From contig JADKIR010000004.1 of assembly GCA_016722655.1 (NCBI GenBank), positions 2,356,001-2,420,000 of the forward strand: a DNA stretch of 64,000 nucleotides. Direction: 5' to 3'. The notes beneath the pieces were generated by a model, which saw only the letters and a program-made list of their open reading frames with translations, ran no database searches and was not told the origin of the DNA. The DNA comes from Cytophagaceae bacterium. Its GTDB lineage: Bacteria > Bacteroidota > Bacteroidia > Cytophagales > Spirosomataceae. Each line of letters opens with the position of its first letter. Position 1 is the stretch's first letter. The position numbers and the translations under genes were made by a program. Below are positions 36,055-45,112 of this stretch, in pieces.

Positions 36055-38564
36055 CTGTTTATAATTGAAAGTCTTCTTGTTGCAGCCATGGTCATACCTA
36101 TTACCAGTAAAGCTGTTCCCAGCCAAAGTAGATTAATATGCGGTTTTTCAATCGCTTTTAGCACTATGTAATCTTTTTCCCCACGGCTAACTGAAAATGT
36201 AAATTTGCCTGTAACCGGGTCAATTGCACTTAGTTGAGCTCTGATACCCAATTCATTACTAACTACCGGCTTACTCCACACTTCCCGGTTTTTTATTGCA
36301 AATATTGGCTTCAAAAATCGTTCACCGTCTTTTTCAAGTATTCTTAAAGTGGCCTGAGCAGCAATATCGCCTTCATTCAGCGGCATTCCATCCAGCTCGT
36401 TAACAGGAGCAACCTGATCAAGGATGGCCACAAAATCATTAAGAAAAAACGTATCACCAATTGCTACCCTGAATTCCTCAGGCATGGTCCACTCTTTATC
36501 TTCATTGGTGGTCACATAGTTTACATGAGTATATATGTCTTTGTTCCAATATTTTTTGATGTCGGGCGAGGCCACATTCCCCATTTTTTCATTGATCTGG
36601 TAACGTGGATAAAAATTAAATTCATTTCCATTTTTCTGAAAATGAACCTGATAATAAGTGTTTTCTGCCTCATATTCCACGGTATCGCCTCTTTTAGCAT
36701 AAATCTTGTCACCGTCCATGATGTCGGCTTTGGCAATTCCTTTAAAGCCGCTTTCCGGAATGGGCTGAATGAACCGTTTTTCGATATAACCAGGCACTTT
36801 TCTTACATCCAGAAATTCCCCTTTGTATTCCAGCGAAAAATCTCCCATGTTGGATGGTCTGTTGAGATACAAAAGCACATTCTCTTTATTATCCTTTTCG
36901 GTTTTAAATATTTTTTCGTTGGCCAGATTCAGTGAAATGATTTTCTCATATGCCGAAGAATACATTATCCCGATTACCATTAAAGCCACACCTATATGCG
37001 TCACAGCACCACCAGCTACTTTAAAGTTTCCTTTTGTGATTTCGAATAGAATAGAAGCATTGGCCACAATTGAAAAAACTCCCAAAGTCACCAAAATGAT
37101 ATATTTCCAGTTATTTACTCCTGTAAAAGTGATTACCAAAGCTGATATCAACAAGGAAATTATAGCAGGAGTCATCAGAGCTTTTAAGGACTTTTCTCTG
37201 ATTTTTTTCCAATAAAAAAACTGAGCGATTCCTGTCAAAACGATTACACCCATAAACAACCACATCTGAAAAACAGTGTAATGTTTTATAGGGTCGGTGG
37301 GCATAGCCATGTTTAGATTGGCACCAAACACTTCGGCTATTTTATTGTAAACAGGAATTGAAGTGGTAATTGTAATTTGAAATGCCGCCAAAATCAGGGT
37401 AGTGACTCCAAGAAATACCCAAAAATCGGTAGTGTAAACGGTGGTTTCTTTTTTATCATCAGGAAGGTGTTTCCATCTGATAGTGAGAAGAATAGCCGAT
37501 ATTATGGCAAAGAATAACATGTAAATTAACAACTGACCCGAAAGGCCCAAATCGGTGAACGAATGCACGGAGGCATTGCCCAATATTCCACTACGAGTGA
37601 GGAATGTAGAATATAAAATGAGAATGAACTGAGTGATAATCAACAGAAAAGAAACTTTTAATGCCGTAGTATTTTTATGGGCCAAAAGTAAAGTGTGAAT
37701 AGCTGCTACCAATACTATCCATGGCACGTACACGGCGTTTTCGACAGGATCCCAGTTCCAGTAACCGCCAAAATTCAGCGTTTCGTATGCCCAGATGGCT
37801 CCCATCATAATTCCGGCTCCTAAAATTACGCCAGCAATCAAAGTCCAGGGAAGTGCAATTTTTACCCAATCGGTATAGTTTTTCTTCCATAATGCTGCAA
37901 TCGCAAATGAAAATGGTACCAAAGTGGCGGCAAACCCCAGGAACAAGGTTGGAGGGTGAATCACCATCCAGTAGTTTTGCAATAATGGATTCAAACCATT
38001 TCCGTCTTTAGGGACGAATGCCGGATTTGAGGTCCAGACCGGTAAATCGGGCATAGATTCTTTTAGCAAAAGGAAAGGGGTACTTCCTATTTTGAAGTCT
38101 GCAAATAGTACTGTTCCCAAAATCATGGAGGTCAAAAATGCCTGTACAGCCGAAAAAACCGCCATTGCAGGATTTTCAAGTTCTGAATACTTTTTATTTT
38201 TTTTGTTAAACCAAAATATTAGAATCAATCCGAAAATCATATTAAAAAACATCCAGAGCAGAAAACTTCCCTCCTGATCCTGCCAAAAAGTAGAAATAGC
38301 GTAACCAAAAGGCAAGCTCAGCGAGGTGTTGTCCCAGGCGTAATGGTATTCGAAATACTTATTGATAATGATTGAATACAAAGACAAAACGACCGCAAGT
38401 ATAGCCAATGCATGAACATAAAACGCCCATCTGGCAGCCTGTGACCAGGTCTTGTTTTGAGGGTTTTTATCTGCAAAAAAATAGGAATAGGTAGAAATAA
38501 CAGAACTGATAAACGCAATGATAACAGATATATGTCCGATATTTCCTAAATAAGCTCTCAGCAT
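36051..38564 (-). CDS. ccmF: CcmF/CcsA-type cytochrome c haem lyase
   Basis: An 837-aa polytopic membrane protein of the haem-handling family. It has about 15 hydrophobic segments, the tryptophan-rich WWD-type motif GGYWNWDPVENAVYVPW (about residue 265), the CcmF-like QEGSFLLWMF loop, conserved HPP in MVIHPPTLFLGF, and a large extracytoplasmic domain near the C-terminus (about 540-800) before a last membrane helix. It attaches haem to apocytochrome c on the outer side of the membrane. CcmF fits better than CcsA because of length and the QEGS segment. ATG start. A minus-strand TAATTTTG lies at 38596-38603, 32 bp upstream. Confidence 0.88.
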   Translation of the reverse strand: MLRAYLGNIGHISVIIAFISSVISTYSYFFADKNPQNKTWSQAARWAFYVHALAILAVVLSLYSIIINKYFEYHYAWDNTSLSLPFGYAISTFWQDQEGSFLLWMFFNMIFGLILIFWFNKKNKKYSELENPAMAVFSAVQAFLTSMILGTVLFADFKIGSTPFLLLKESMPDLPVWTSNPAFVPKDGNGLNPLLQNYWMVIHPPTLFLGFAATLVPFSFAIAALWKKNYTDWVKIALPWTLIAGVILGAGIMMGAIWAYETLNFGGYWNWDPVENAVYVPWIVLVAAIHTLLLAHKNTTALKVSFLLIITQFILILYSTFLTRSGILGNASVHSFTDLGLSGQLLIYMLFFAIISAILLTIRWKHLPDDKKETTVYTTDFWVFLGVTTLILAAFQITITTSIPVYNKIAEVFGANLNMAMPTDPIKHYTVFQMWLFMGVIVLTGIAQFFYWKKIREKSLKALMTPAIISLLISALVITFTGVNNWKYIILVTLGVFSIVANASILFEITKGNFKVAGGAVTHIGVALMVIGIMYSSAYEKIISLNLANEKIFKTEKDNKENVLLYLNRPSNMGDFSLEYKGEFLDVRKVPGYIEKRFIQPIPESGFKGIAKADIMDGDKIYAKRGDTVEYEAENTYYQVHFQKNGNEFNFYPRYQINEKMGNVASPDIKKYWNKDIYTHVNYVTTNEDKEWTMPEEFRVAIGDTFFLNDFVAILDQVAPVNELDGMPLNEGDIAAQATLRILEKDGERFLKPIFAIKNREVWSKPVVSNELGIRAQLSAIDPVTGKFTFSVSRGEKDYIVLKAIEKPHINLLWLGTALLVIGMTMAATRRLSIINR

Positions 38565-38806
38565 TATTCTAAGTTTTTTTCTGATTGTTGATTTGCAAAA
38601 TTACCTGAAAAAGGATTGGTAATTTAATTTTTTCAAATAATTATAAAAATGGTTTTTTTGCTAAAAGGTTTAATTCTGGAAATTTTGGCGGGAGATTTGT
38701 AATAATATTTAGTAAAGCAGGTTATTGACTAGGAAAATTGATAACAAACTGTTTTTAATAGATTTTGATTTTCTAAAAATTTGATAATAAAACAATTGTA
38801 TTAAAA

Positions 38807-39247
38807 GTGAACAAAATATTTTTTGGAGTCTTGTTTTTTGTGTTTATCGGTTTTAAAAATTCAGTTTCCGGACAAAATGTAAAATTTAATAAAAATCAGG
38901 AAATTTCATTTGCTGAAGTTTTGAAAATGGCCGAAAAAGAAAACAAATTGGTTTTTATGGATGTGTACACCACCTGGTGTGGTCCATGTAAACTCATGGA
39001 TAAAACCACCTTTGCGGATTCTACTGTGGGAAAGGTTTTTAACGAAAAATTTATCAACTTTAAAGTAAACGGTGAAGATGCCGAAGGCGTAAATATTGTA
39101 AAAAAATACAGAATCAACGCCTACCCTACATTTATTTTTCTGGATTCAAAAGGGGAGCTTGTCAACCGCCTGGAGGGAGTCTTTCCATCCAAACTGCTGA
39201 TTGAGGAGTCGGAATATACCATGAAACTATGGAAAGAATCAAAATAA
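38807..39247 (+). CDS. Secreted thioredoxin-family protein
   Basis: A 146-aa protein with a signal peptide (MNKIFFGVLFFVFIGFKNSVSG) and a thioredoxin fold. The active site is WCGPC in YTTWCGPCKLMD (about residue 62); the cis-proline is in INAYPTFIF. The form resembles DUF255/thioredoxin_7-like periplasmic thiol proteins. It probably reduces or isomerises disulfides outside the cytoplasm; the nearby CcmF-like gene suggests apocytochrome c reduction (inference). GTG start. Its last 9 bp overlap the end of the convergent GroES-like gene. Confidence 0.88.
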   Translation: MNKIFFGVLFFVFIGFKNSVSGQNVKFNKNQEISFAEVLKMAEKENKLVFMDVYTTWCGPCKLMDKTTFADSTVGKVFNEKFINFKVNGEDAEGVNIVKKYRINAYPTFIFLDSKGELVNRLEGVFPSKLLIEESEYTMKLWKESK

Positions 39248-39619
39248 ATCTTCGGCTCTTTCCAGCAAAAGAATGGATGCCTGAGGCACAATTACATATT
39301 TTTCATTTTCGTAACTGATTTCAATGGCATGTCTTTGCAGATAAATCGCCAAATCACCTTCCTCAGCCTGAAGCGGCATATATTTTACTTTTTCTTCGGT
39401 TTGTTTCCAGGGTTCTTCATCCTGATTAAATGAGGGTAGGGGATAGCCGGGGCCCACTTTTACTACATAACCCGACTGCACATCTTCTTTTTCGGTCACC
39501 GTTGGGGGTAAGTATAATCCTGAGCCGGTTTTTTCATTTGGATTTTTAGGTTTTATCAGGACCTTATCACCCACCACCAGTAGTTTTTTGAGCTTATTGT
39601 CTTTCGTAATCCCTATCAT
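39239..39619 (-). CDS. GroES-like co-chaperone family protein
   Basis: A 126-aa protein with the Cpn10 beta-barrel signature: VVGDKVLIKPKNPNEKTGSG, then LYLPPTVTEKEDVQSGYVVKVGPG, and a C-terminal VIVPQASILLLE. It is longer than true GroES by an insert (about residues 65-90; NQDEEPWKQTEEKVKYMPLQ) and no groEL is beside it, so it is probably a paralogue rather than the main co-chaperone. ATG start; it overlaps the stop of the upstream aldolase-like gene by 4 bp (ATGA). Confidence 0.82.
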   Translation of the reverse strand: MIGITKDNKLKKLLVVGDKVLIKPKNPNEKTGSGLYLPPTVTEKEDVQSGYVVKVGPGYPLPSFNQDEEPWKQTEEKVKYMPLQAEEGDLAIYLQRHAIEISYENEKYVIVPQASILLLERAEDLF

Positions 39620-40689
39620 ATATTTATCTTTCGTTTTCTTGCTTCAATTTTCCAGGTTTCTGAATATTCCCCTTTTTCTATTACAAACGCTTCATCGTAA
39701 AGGTTCACTGTAGGGCATACATGATAGGGTATTCCAATAATTTCCTGGCCTACTTTATAGTTTTCCCAGTTTTCGGTTTCACATACCCCATGCTCCTCAC
39801 TTTGTGAAATCAGTTTCAAGTCAGGATTGTTTATAAACCTGATCCTTTTATCAATTGGATTTTCGGAAGCCACTGCTTTATGACCCATATCCAATGTCAC
39901 AATGTCTTTTTTGGGTTTCGAAATTACCCTTGTAAGAATGGTGGCCGCAAATTTAAATTGCTGTTCTGCAAATTTGTCTCCGTAACCCCAATCCCACAAA
40001 ACACAAGTTCCGGGGCTCAGCGTGCGGGAGTTTTCCAAAGCATGTGACGTAAATGCCGGGGTACCTCCAGCTATTATTTCCAGATTTAATTCACTTACAT
40101 TTTTTAGAATTTCCGATATTTCCGAAAAGGCTTTTTCAATCTTGTTTTTTCTTTCACTGAATTCATCATCTCTGATATGTCCGTCATATATGTGCAATCC
40201 TTCAAGTTTTACGCCCTTGTTTTTTGATGTTTTACTTATAAAATCTTCCAATCCTGCATTTACTTCATGACCCGAGCGATCCATACCGTTGTTGATGTCA
40301 ATATATACTGAAACGGGGTTGTCATTAAAAATTTTGTCCAAATCATTCAATACCACCTCACAATCGACCAAAGTGGCAAAATGCGTCCGGGGATATTTTT
40401 CTATCAATGATTTTAATCTCAAAAGCTTTGGGCCAACCAACTGATGCGATATAAGAACTTTTTCGGCACCGGCCATAGCGGCTAGCTCAGCCTCAGCAAT
40501 AGTGGCGGCTTTAAATTTTCGGATACCTTTGGCAATCATCAACCTTACCACGTTTTCCATTTTATTGGTTTTGATGTGGGGCATGAGCCTAGAAGCATCA
40601 CCGGCAATTCTGATCATTTCATCGATATTCGAAACCACATTTTCTTTAAAAATGAGCAGGGCAGGGGAGTCAAGATTTTGATAAGGCAT
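39616..40689 (-). CDS. D-threonine aldolase / D-serine dehydratase-like PLP enzyme
   Basis: A 357-aa fold-type III PLP enzyme (alanine racemase N-terminal barrel plus C-terminal beta domain). The PLP lysine is in MPHIKTNKM (about residue 39); the C-terminal domain has the metal-binding HxC in YHVCPTVNLYDE, as in D-threonine aldolase and DSD1-type D-serine dehydratase. It should act on D-threonine or another D-hydroxy-amino acid; the exact substrate is open. I use ATG 40689 (MPYQNLDSPALL) because longer readings run into the VOC gene. It is followed by, and coupled to, the GroES-like gene. Confidence 0.87.
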   Translation of the reverse strand: MPYQNLDSPALLIFKENVVSNIDEMIRIAGDASRLMPHIKTNKMENVVRLMIAKGIRKFKAATIAEAELAAMAGAEKVLISHQLVGPKLLRLKSLIEKYPRTHFATLVDCEVVLNDLDKIFNDNPVSVYIDINNGMDRSGHEVNAGLEDFISKTSKNKGVKLEGLHIYDGHIRDDEFSERKNKIEKAFSEISEILKNVSELNLEIIAGGTPAFTSHALENSRTLSPGTCVLWDWGYGDKFAEQQFKFAATILTRVISKPKKDIVTLDMGHKAVASENPIDKRIRFINNPDLKLISQSEEHGVCETENWENYKVGQEIIGIPYHVCPTVNLYDEAFVIEKGEYSETWKIEARKRKINI

Positions 40690-40720
40690 AAAAGATTTTT
40701 TTGCAAAAATAGGAACAAAA

Positions 40721-41107
40721 TTACTTTTCATAAACCTCCAGAGGCAAATCGTCCGGGTCACTAAAAAAGGTAAATTTCTTTCCGGTAAATTCATCCACTC
40801 TGATGGGCTCTGAAAAAATGCTTTTTTCGGTCAAGAAGTCTTGAAATTCTGCGACATTTTTAACTTCAAAAGCCAGATGTCTTAATCCACAAGCCTCAGG
40901 GCGACTTACACGTTTTGGGGTATTTGGAAAGGAGAAAAACTCGATGATATATTCACCATTAAGTGCTAGGTCGCATTTCCAGGAATCACGACTGTTTCGG
41001 AAAACCTCCGCAATAATCTCCAAACCTAGAATTTCTGTATAAAACTGCTTCGACTTTTCATAATCAGAACAAATTATAGCGATATGATGGATTTTGTTAA
41101 GAACCAT
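40721..41107 (-). CDS. VOC family protein (glyoxalase-like, YaeR type)
   Basis: A 128-aa single-module VOC metalloprotein with two beta-alpha-beta-beta-beta motifs. Likely metal ligands are His in KIHHIAIICSDYEKS, Glu in YIIEFFSFP, His in GLRHLAFEV and Glu in PLEVYEK. It resembles the SMU1112c/YaeR branch, whose substrate is not firmly known. ATG start, overlapping the end of the DUF5615 gene by 11 bp; 31 bp upstream of the aldolase-like gene. Confidence 0.88.
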   Translation of the reverse strand: MVLNKIHHIAIICSDYEKSKQFYTEILGLEIIAEVFRNSRDSWKCDLALNGEYIIEFFSFPNTPKRVSRPEACGLRHLAFEVKNVAEFQDFLTEKSIFSEPIRVDEFTGKKFTFFSDPDDLPLEVYEK

Positions 41108-41447
41108 GTAAATGTTTTAGGTCAAATTCTATAAGATTGTTATTTTCAAGAAGTGAACAGATTTTGTTGAAATTAGATTTAAAACCATTAAAAAGTTCTT
41201 TATTGGGTTTGTTTCCTGAAGTTACAATTATCAGTTTTTCAGGTTTATTAGCTAAAATAAAACTATCCAGAAAATCTTTATCTTTGGTAATAACAATCCT
41301 GTTTTCCAATTCTGAAATCCTTAAAATTTCCTTGTCGGTTGTTTTTTCTTTTGATGGGAGGTCATTAGTGTGAATCGCATCAAATCCCTCTGATTCTATA
41401 AATTGCTTTAAACCATAGGGCAATTGTGCATCAACAAGGAATTTCAT
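41097..41447 (-). CDS. DUF5615 PIN-like toxin candidate
   Basis: A 116-aa PIN-like protein of the DUF5615 family. The acidic catalytic-type residues are at MKFLVDAQLP (Asp near the N-terminus), the DKEI segment and VITKDKDFLD; PIN domains are Mg-dependent ribonucleases. Overlapping by 4 bp with the upstream DUF433 gene, it forms a well-known DUF433-DUF5615 pair regarded as a VapBC-like toxin-antitoxin module (family knowledge). ATG start. Confidence 0.86.
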   Translation of the reverse strand: MKFLVDAQLPYGLKQFIESEGFDAIHTNDLPSKEKTTDKEILRISELENRIVITKDKDFLDSFILANKPEKLIIVTSGNKPNKELFNGFKSNFNKICSLLENNNLIEFDLKHLHGS

Positions 41448-41674
41448 GCTACTTTACTAAGTATCTTAACATTAGCAAGTTTTGAAGCAAAAAGAAGGCA
41501 GGCTTTAATATCTTCAGTTTCAATAGAAGGATAGTCATTTATTATTTCCTCATTGCTCATTCCGGAAGATAAAAGTTCTAATATCATTTCTACCGGATAT
41601 CGCATACCTCTTATACATGGTTTTCCATGGCATATTTCCGGGTCAATTGTTATTCTGTTGATTATAGCTTCCAT
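41444..41674 (-). CDS. DUF433 antitoxin-type protein
   Basis: A 76-aa DUF433 protein with the family signature DPEICHGKPCIRGMRYPVEM and a winged-helix-like C-terminal part (GMSNEEIINDYPSIETEDI). It is the presumed antitoxin and DNA-binding regulator of the DUF5615 PIN protein, whose start codon overlaps its stop (ATGA). ATG start, 15 bp downstream of its own promoter box. Confidence 0.87.
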   Translation of the reverse strand: MEAIINRITIDPEICHGKPCIRGMRYPVEMILELLSSGMSNEEIINDYPSIETEDIKACLLFASKLANVKILSKVA

Positions 41675-41688
41675 TCAGATATTTTTTT

Positions 41689-41718
41689 CAAATATAAAGT
41701 ATTATCTTAAATTTTCAA
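41689..41718 (-). promoter_or_regulatory. Promoter of the DUF433-DUF5615 operon
   Basis: Minus strand TTG (CAA at 41716-41718), 19 nt, then TATATTTG (41689-41696). The upstream element lies inside the last codons of the nnr gene, so the pair can be transcribed on its own. Confidence 0.68.
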
Positions 41719-43180
41719 TAATATCGCTCGCTATCAGACTTTTATAGGATCTGATTTGTGCTGCTGCATCACCCGCTTTTCCATGGTCAAATACTCCTTT
41801 GATGGCAGCCTCCTGAGGTGAAAATCCCTGAGCAAGATACGCCAAAATCACACCGGTAAGCACATCGCCCGACCCTGCTGTAGCCATTCCCGGGTTTCCT
41901 GAAGAATTAAAATGTATGCTGCCATCTGGCAAAGCGACAGCAGTATGATACCCTTTTAATACGATTATCCACTGATTTTCTGAGGCGAAATTTCGGAGTA
42001 AATCAAAAGTTTCAAAGCTATTTTCCGGATTTTCCCCTGTAAGATTTTTGAATTCTTTCAAATGAGGCGTAAAAATGGTATTCGCAGGTACATTTTCCAG
42101 CAATTCACGGTTTTTTGCCAGCAAATTGATTGCATCTGCATCGATCACCAATGGTTTTTTGGTTTTGAGTATAGCCTCCAGTTCTATAACTCTCTCTTCT
42201 TTTTGTCCGATTCCGGGACCAATTCCGATGGCATCAAAAGGTTCCAGTTCTTTTTCGGTCCAAATTTCAGAAATACTTTTTTCCAGATCATTGGGTAGGA
42301 AAATAGCTTCCGGAATGGCAATTTGTATAATGTCATTTTCTTTGTTTCCTGCCGAAATACTTACTTTCCCAACTCCCGAACGCAAACAGGCTTTTGAGGC
42401 CAAAATTGCAGCTCCCATCATGCCATGGCTTCCTGCAATTAGCAATGCATGCCCGTAGGTGCCTTTGTGCGAAAATTTTGCCCTGGGTCTTTCGATGAAA
42501 TCTTCTTTGAGCGTGAAATAGAAATTTGTTTCAGATTTTTTTTCAAAATCAGGATGCAAACCAATATCCAAGATCTCCCATTCACCCAGATATTCTTCAT
42601 TTTCCTTCATGAAAAACGCAGGCTTCGGGCATTGAAAAGTGAGTGTATATTTGGCTTTTATTTTTACGTCATCGGTGTTTAAGTAATCACAAAATACCCC
42701 CGAAGGAAAATCAACGGCCACCACTTCAATATTTGATTCATTGATTTTATTAATTATTTCTGCGAAAATTCCTTCTATTTTTCGGTTCAACCCATTTCCA
42801 AAGATTGCATCTATGATTACACGCTTTTCAATTGATTTTTTGAATTCAATATCTTCAGCTGAAATAATCTTTATGCCCTGATTTTCTGCTCTTTTTAGAT
42901 TGGTCTTAAAATCTTCTGTACCATTTTCTGACTCTCCACATATCACAGTTTCAATATCATAGCCATTTTGGTGAAGCATCCTTGCTATTGCCAAGCCGTC
43001 TCCACCATTATTTCCTGGGCCTGCAAAAATCAAAACTTTGAAATCAGAATTATAAAGCTCACAAAATCTTTTGGTAAATGAAGAAGATGCCCTTTCCATC
43101 AGGTCAATGGATGCTATGGGCTCATTTTTAATCGTATATTGATCCCAGGCTTTGATTTGGGCTGCCGAAAATACTTTCAT
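41702..43180 (-). CDS. nnr: Bifunctional NAD(P)H-hydrate epimerase / ADP-dependent dehydratase
   Basis: A 492-aa fusion that repairs damaged NADHX/NADPHX. N-terminal YjeF_N epimerase domain (about 1-215; FAGPGNNGGDGLAIARML). C-terminal ribokinase-like dehydratase domain (about 225-490; ALLIAGSHGMMGAAILA, IGIGPGIGQ, and the catalytic loop NPGMATAGSGDVLTG). ATG start. A TAACTTTG -7 box on the minus strand ends only 5 bp before the start codon, suggesting a leaderless or nearly leaderless mRNA. Confidence 0.94.
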   Translation of the reverse strand: MKVFSAAQIKAWDQYTIKNEPIASIDLMERASSSFTKRFCELYNSDFKVLIFAGPGNNGGDGLAIARMLHQNGYDIETVICGESENGTEDFKTNLKRAENQGIKIISAEDIEFKKSIEKRVIIDAIFGNGLNRKIEGIFAEIINKINESNIEVVAVDFPSGVFCDYLNTDDVKIKAKYTLTFQCPKPAFFMKENEEYLGEWEILDIGLHPDFEKKSETNFYFTLKEDFIERPRAKFSHKGTYGHALLIAGSHGMMGAAILASKACLRSGVGKVSISAGNKENDIIQIAIPEAIFLPNDLEKSISEIWTEKELEPFDAIGIGPGIGQKEERVIELEAILKTKKPLVIDADAINLLAKNRELLENVPANTIFTPHLKEFKNLTGENPENSFETFDLLRNFASENQWIIVLKGYHTAVALPDGSIHFNSSGNPGMATAGSGDVLTGVILAYLAQGFSPQEAAIKGVFDHGKAGDAAAQIRSYKSLIASDIIENLR

Positions 43181-43184
43181 ATTT

Positions 43185-43192
43185 CAAAGTTA
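43185..43192 (-). promoter_or_regulatory. -7 box of the nnr gene
   Basis: CAAAGTTA on the plus strand is TAACTTTG on the minus strand, 5 bp upstream of the ATG at 43180. No matching -33 TTG was found at standard spacing, so support is moderate. Confidence 0.5.
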
Positions 43193-43271
43193 CATTTTTT
43201 GGTTAAATATTTCCGAAAAACTTGATGTTTAGAAAATCCAGCTTTTTATGCCATTTTACTATCAATTTTTC

Positions 43272-43279
43272 TAATTTTG
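43272..43279 (+). promoter_or_regulatory. -7 box of the VOC-HipA-DUF3037 operon
   Basis: TAATTTTG 22 bp upstream of the ATG at 43301. It would overlap the coding region if the longer upstream start were used, which supports 43301. The -33 element is not clear. Confidence 0.55.
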
Positions 43280-43300
43280 GACTTTTATTTTAATATAATT

Positions 43301-44341
43301 ATGTCAGATCAGAATTTGATTTCCGGAATACAGCAAGTTGGGATTGGTGTCGTTGACGCAGGTGAGGCTTTTAAATGGTATAATCGCACACTGGGCCTAA
43401 ATGTGCCCGTTTTTGATGATGTTGCTGAAGCCAAACTTATGGTAAAATATACCGTAGGGAATATCCGCCAACGCAGGGCGATTCTGGCAGTAAATATGGC
43501 AGGTGGTGGTGGTGCCGAAATTTGGGAGTCCAAAAGACCCTTGCCTATTGCTTGCGATTTTGAGCCGCAGATAGGTGACCTGGGAATTTTTGCAGTTAAA
43601 ATTAAATGCCAGAATATCGGTGATTTTGCACATCAAAATGGCCTGAAGGTTTATCAAACTCCTGAAAATAAGCCGACTGCTTGGTTAAAAGACCCCTACA
43701 GAAATCAACTTCAGATTGTAGAAGATGACTCATGGTACAAACCCGCAATTTCAAACACGGGAGGAGTTCTTGGTGCGGTTATCGGTGTGAGCGGCATGGA
43801 AAAAGCCCTTAAACTATATCGGGATGCTCTTGGATTGAAAGTGGTTTATGATAAAACCGGAAAATTTGATGATTTGGCGGGTTTGAGTGGAGGAGAAGGA
43901 CAATTTAGAAAAGTGCTTTTGAAAAAAACGCATGAACCCGTGGGTGCTTTTTCAAGGTTGTTTGGAAATATCGAAGTGGAGTTGGTTCAGGCACTTGACA
44001 AACCTGTAAAAACCATTATGCAAGGCCGTTCATGGGGAGATCTAGGATTTATCCATTTGTGTTTCGATGCCCTTGATATGGATAAATTGGGTGAAAACTT
44101 AGCCTCGAAAGGTTTTCCATTTACGGTAGATAGTGCCAATTCCTTTGATATGGGTGATGCTGCCGGTCGTTTTACTTACATCGAAGATCCGGATGGTACT
44201 TTGATAGAATTTGTAGAAACCCATAAAGTGCCGGTTTTGAAAAAAATCGGATGGTTTATAGACCTCAAAAAACGTGGAAACAAAAAACCACTGCCCAATT
44301 GGATGATTAATACCCTGGGTTGGGGAAAAGTTAAAGCATAA
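43301..44341 (+). CDS. VOC family protein with two modules
   Basis: A 346-aa protein starting MSDQNLISGIQQVGIGV. It contains two glyoxalase/dioxygenase-like halves (about 8-145 and 155-310): GVVDAGEAFKWYNRTLGLNV opens the first and GVSGMEKALKLYRDALGLKV the second. Candidate metal ligands in the second half are in GFIHLCFDA and TLIEFVE. Such proteins include ring-cleavage dioxygenases and lyases; the substrate is unknown. It is the first gene of a tight operon: its TAA ends at 44341 and the HipA-like ATG begins at 44342. ATG 43301 is chosen over the longer reading because a promoter box lies just before it. Confidence 0.85.
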   Translation: MSDQNLISGIQQVGIGVVDAGEAFKWYNRTLGLNVPVFDDVAEAKLMVKYTVGNIRQRRAILAVNMAGGGGAEIWESKRPLPIACDFEPQIGDLGIFAVKIKCQNIGDFAHQNGLKVYQTPENKPTAWLKDPYRNQLQIVEDDSWYKPAISNTGGVLGAVIGVSGMEKALKLYRDALGLKVVYDKTGKFDDLAGLSGGEGQFRKVLLKKTHEPVGAFSRLFGNIEVELVQALDKPVKTIMQGRSWGDLGFIHLCFDALDMDKLGENLASKGFPFTVDSANSFDMGDAAGRFTYIEDPDGTLIEFVETHKVPVLKKIGWFIDLKKRGNKKPLPNWMINTLGWGKVKA

Positions 44342-45112
44342 ATGCCACTAATCAGGACTGTAAATATTACCCGTTACATCAATCCGCTTCGTGAAGGCGG
44401 TTCTTTACCGGCAATTGTGGAGGCCGACGATGGTTTTTTGTATGTCTTGAAATTTAAAGGTGCCGGACAAGGTGCGAAAGCCCTTATTGCCGACTTTATT
44501 GGTGCCGAATTGGCTAGAGCAATCGGCTTAAAAGTGCCGGAAGTGGTTTTTGCCGAGTTGGCTGAAGGTTTTGGACGTACCGAACCCGATGAGGAAATTC
44601 AGGATTTACTACAATTCAGTACCGGACTTAATTTGGGATTGCATTATTTATCAGGTTCTATCACTTTTGATGCAGTTGTAAATGATATTGACGCATTTCT
44701 GGCCGCAAAAATCGTTTGGCTCGATGCTTTTTTGATGAATATCGATCGCACAGCCCGAAACACCAACATGCTCATATGGCACAAAGAACTGTGGGTGATT
44801 GATCATGGAGCTTCTTTATATTTTCATCATAATCCCGAAAATTGGGAGGAACAGGCATCAAAGCCTTTTCAGCAGATAAAGGATCATGTTTTATTGCAGA
44901 AAAGTGCCTCTTTAAATGAAGTCAATGATGCAATTCTCCAAAAGTTTACTCCTGAGTTTATTGATAAAATCGTGGATTTAATTCCGGAAGTCTGGATATC
45001 TTCTGATCCCGGAATCAGTAGAAATCTATACAGGGATTTCCTGAAATTACGTTTGAAAAATTCCTCAAAGTTTATTTCTGAAGCCGAAAATGCAAGAGAA
45101 AAACTGGTTTGA
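44342..45112 (+). CDS. HipA-like kinase family protein (HipA_2 type)
   Basis: A 256-aa protein related to the kinase domain of HipA but shorter. Seen: a nucleotide-loop-like N-terminal segment (LPAIVEADDGFLYVLKFKG), a catalytic-loop-like WLDAFLMNIDRTARNTNM (Asp, Arg, Asn) and a metal-binding-like VIDHGASLYF in place of the usual DFG/DFA. HipA kinases phosphorylate glutamyl-tRNA synthetase or related targets; for this branch the target is not known to me. It starts immediately after the VOC stop and overlaps the DUF3037 gene by 23 bp. No HipB-type HTH partner is present. Confidence 0.83.
   Translation: MPLIRTVNITRYINPLREGGSLPAIVEADDGFLYVLKFKGAGQGAKALIADFIGAELARAIGLKVPEVVFAELAEGFGRTEPDEEIQDLLQFSTGLNLGLHYLSGSITFDAVVNDIDAFLAAKIVWLDAFLMNIDRTARNTNMLIWHKELWVIDHGASLYFHHNPENWEEQASKPFQQIKDHVLLQKSASLNEVNDAILQKFTPEFIDKIVDLIPEVWISSDPGISRNLYRDFLKLRLKNSSKFISEAENAREKLV

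Noticed and set aside
36051..36126. Longer N-terminus for the DUF4230 protein
   Set aside because: It would read through the last codons of the CcmF-like gene; the ATG at 36054 directly precedes the membrane helix.
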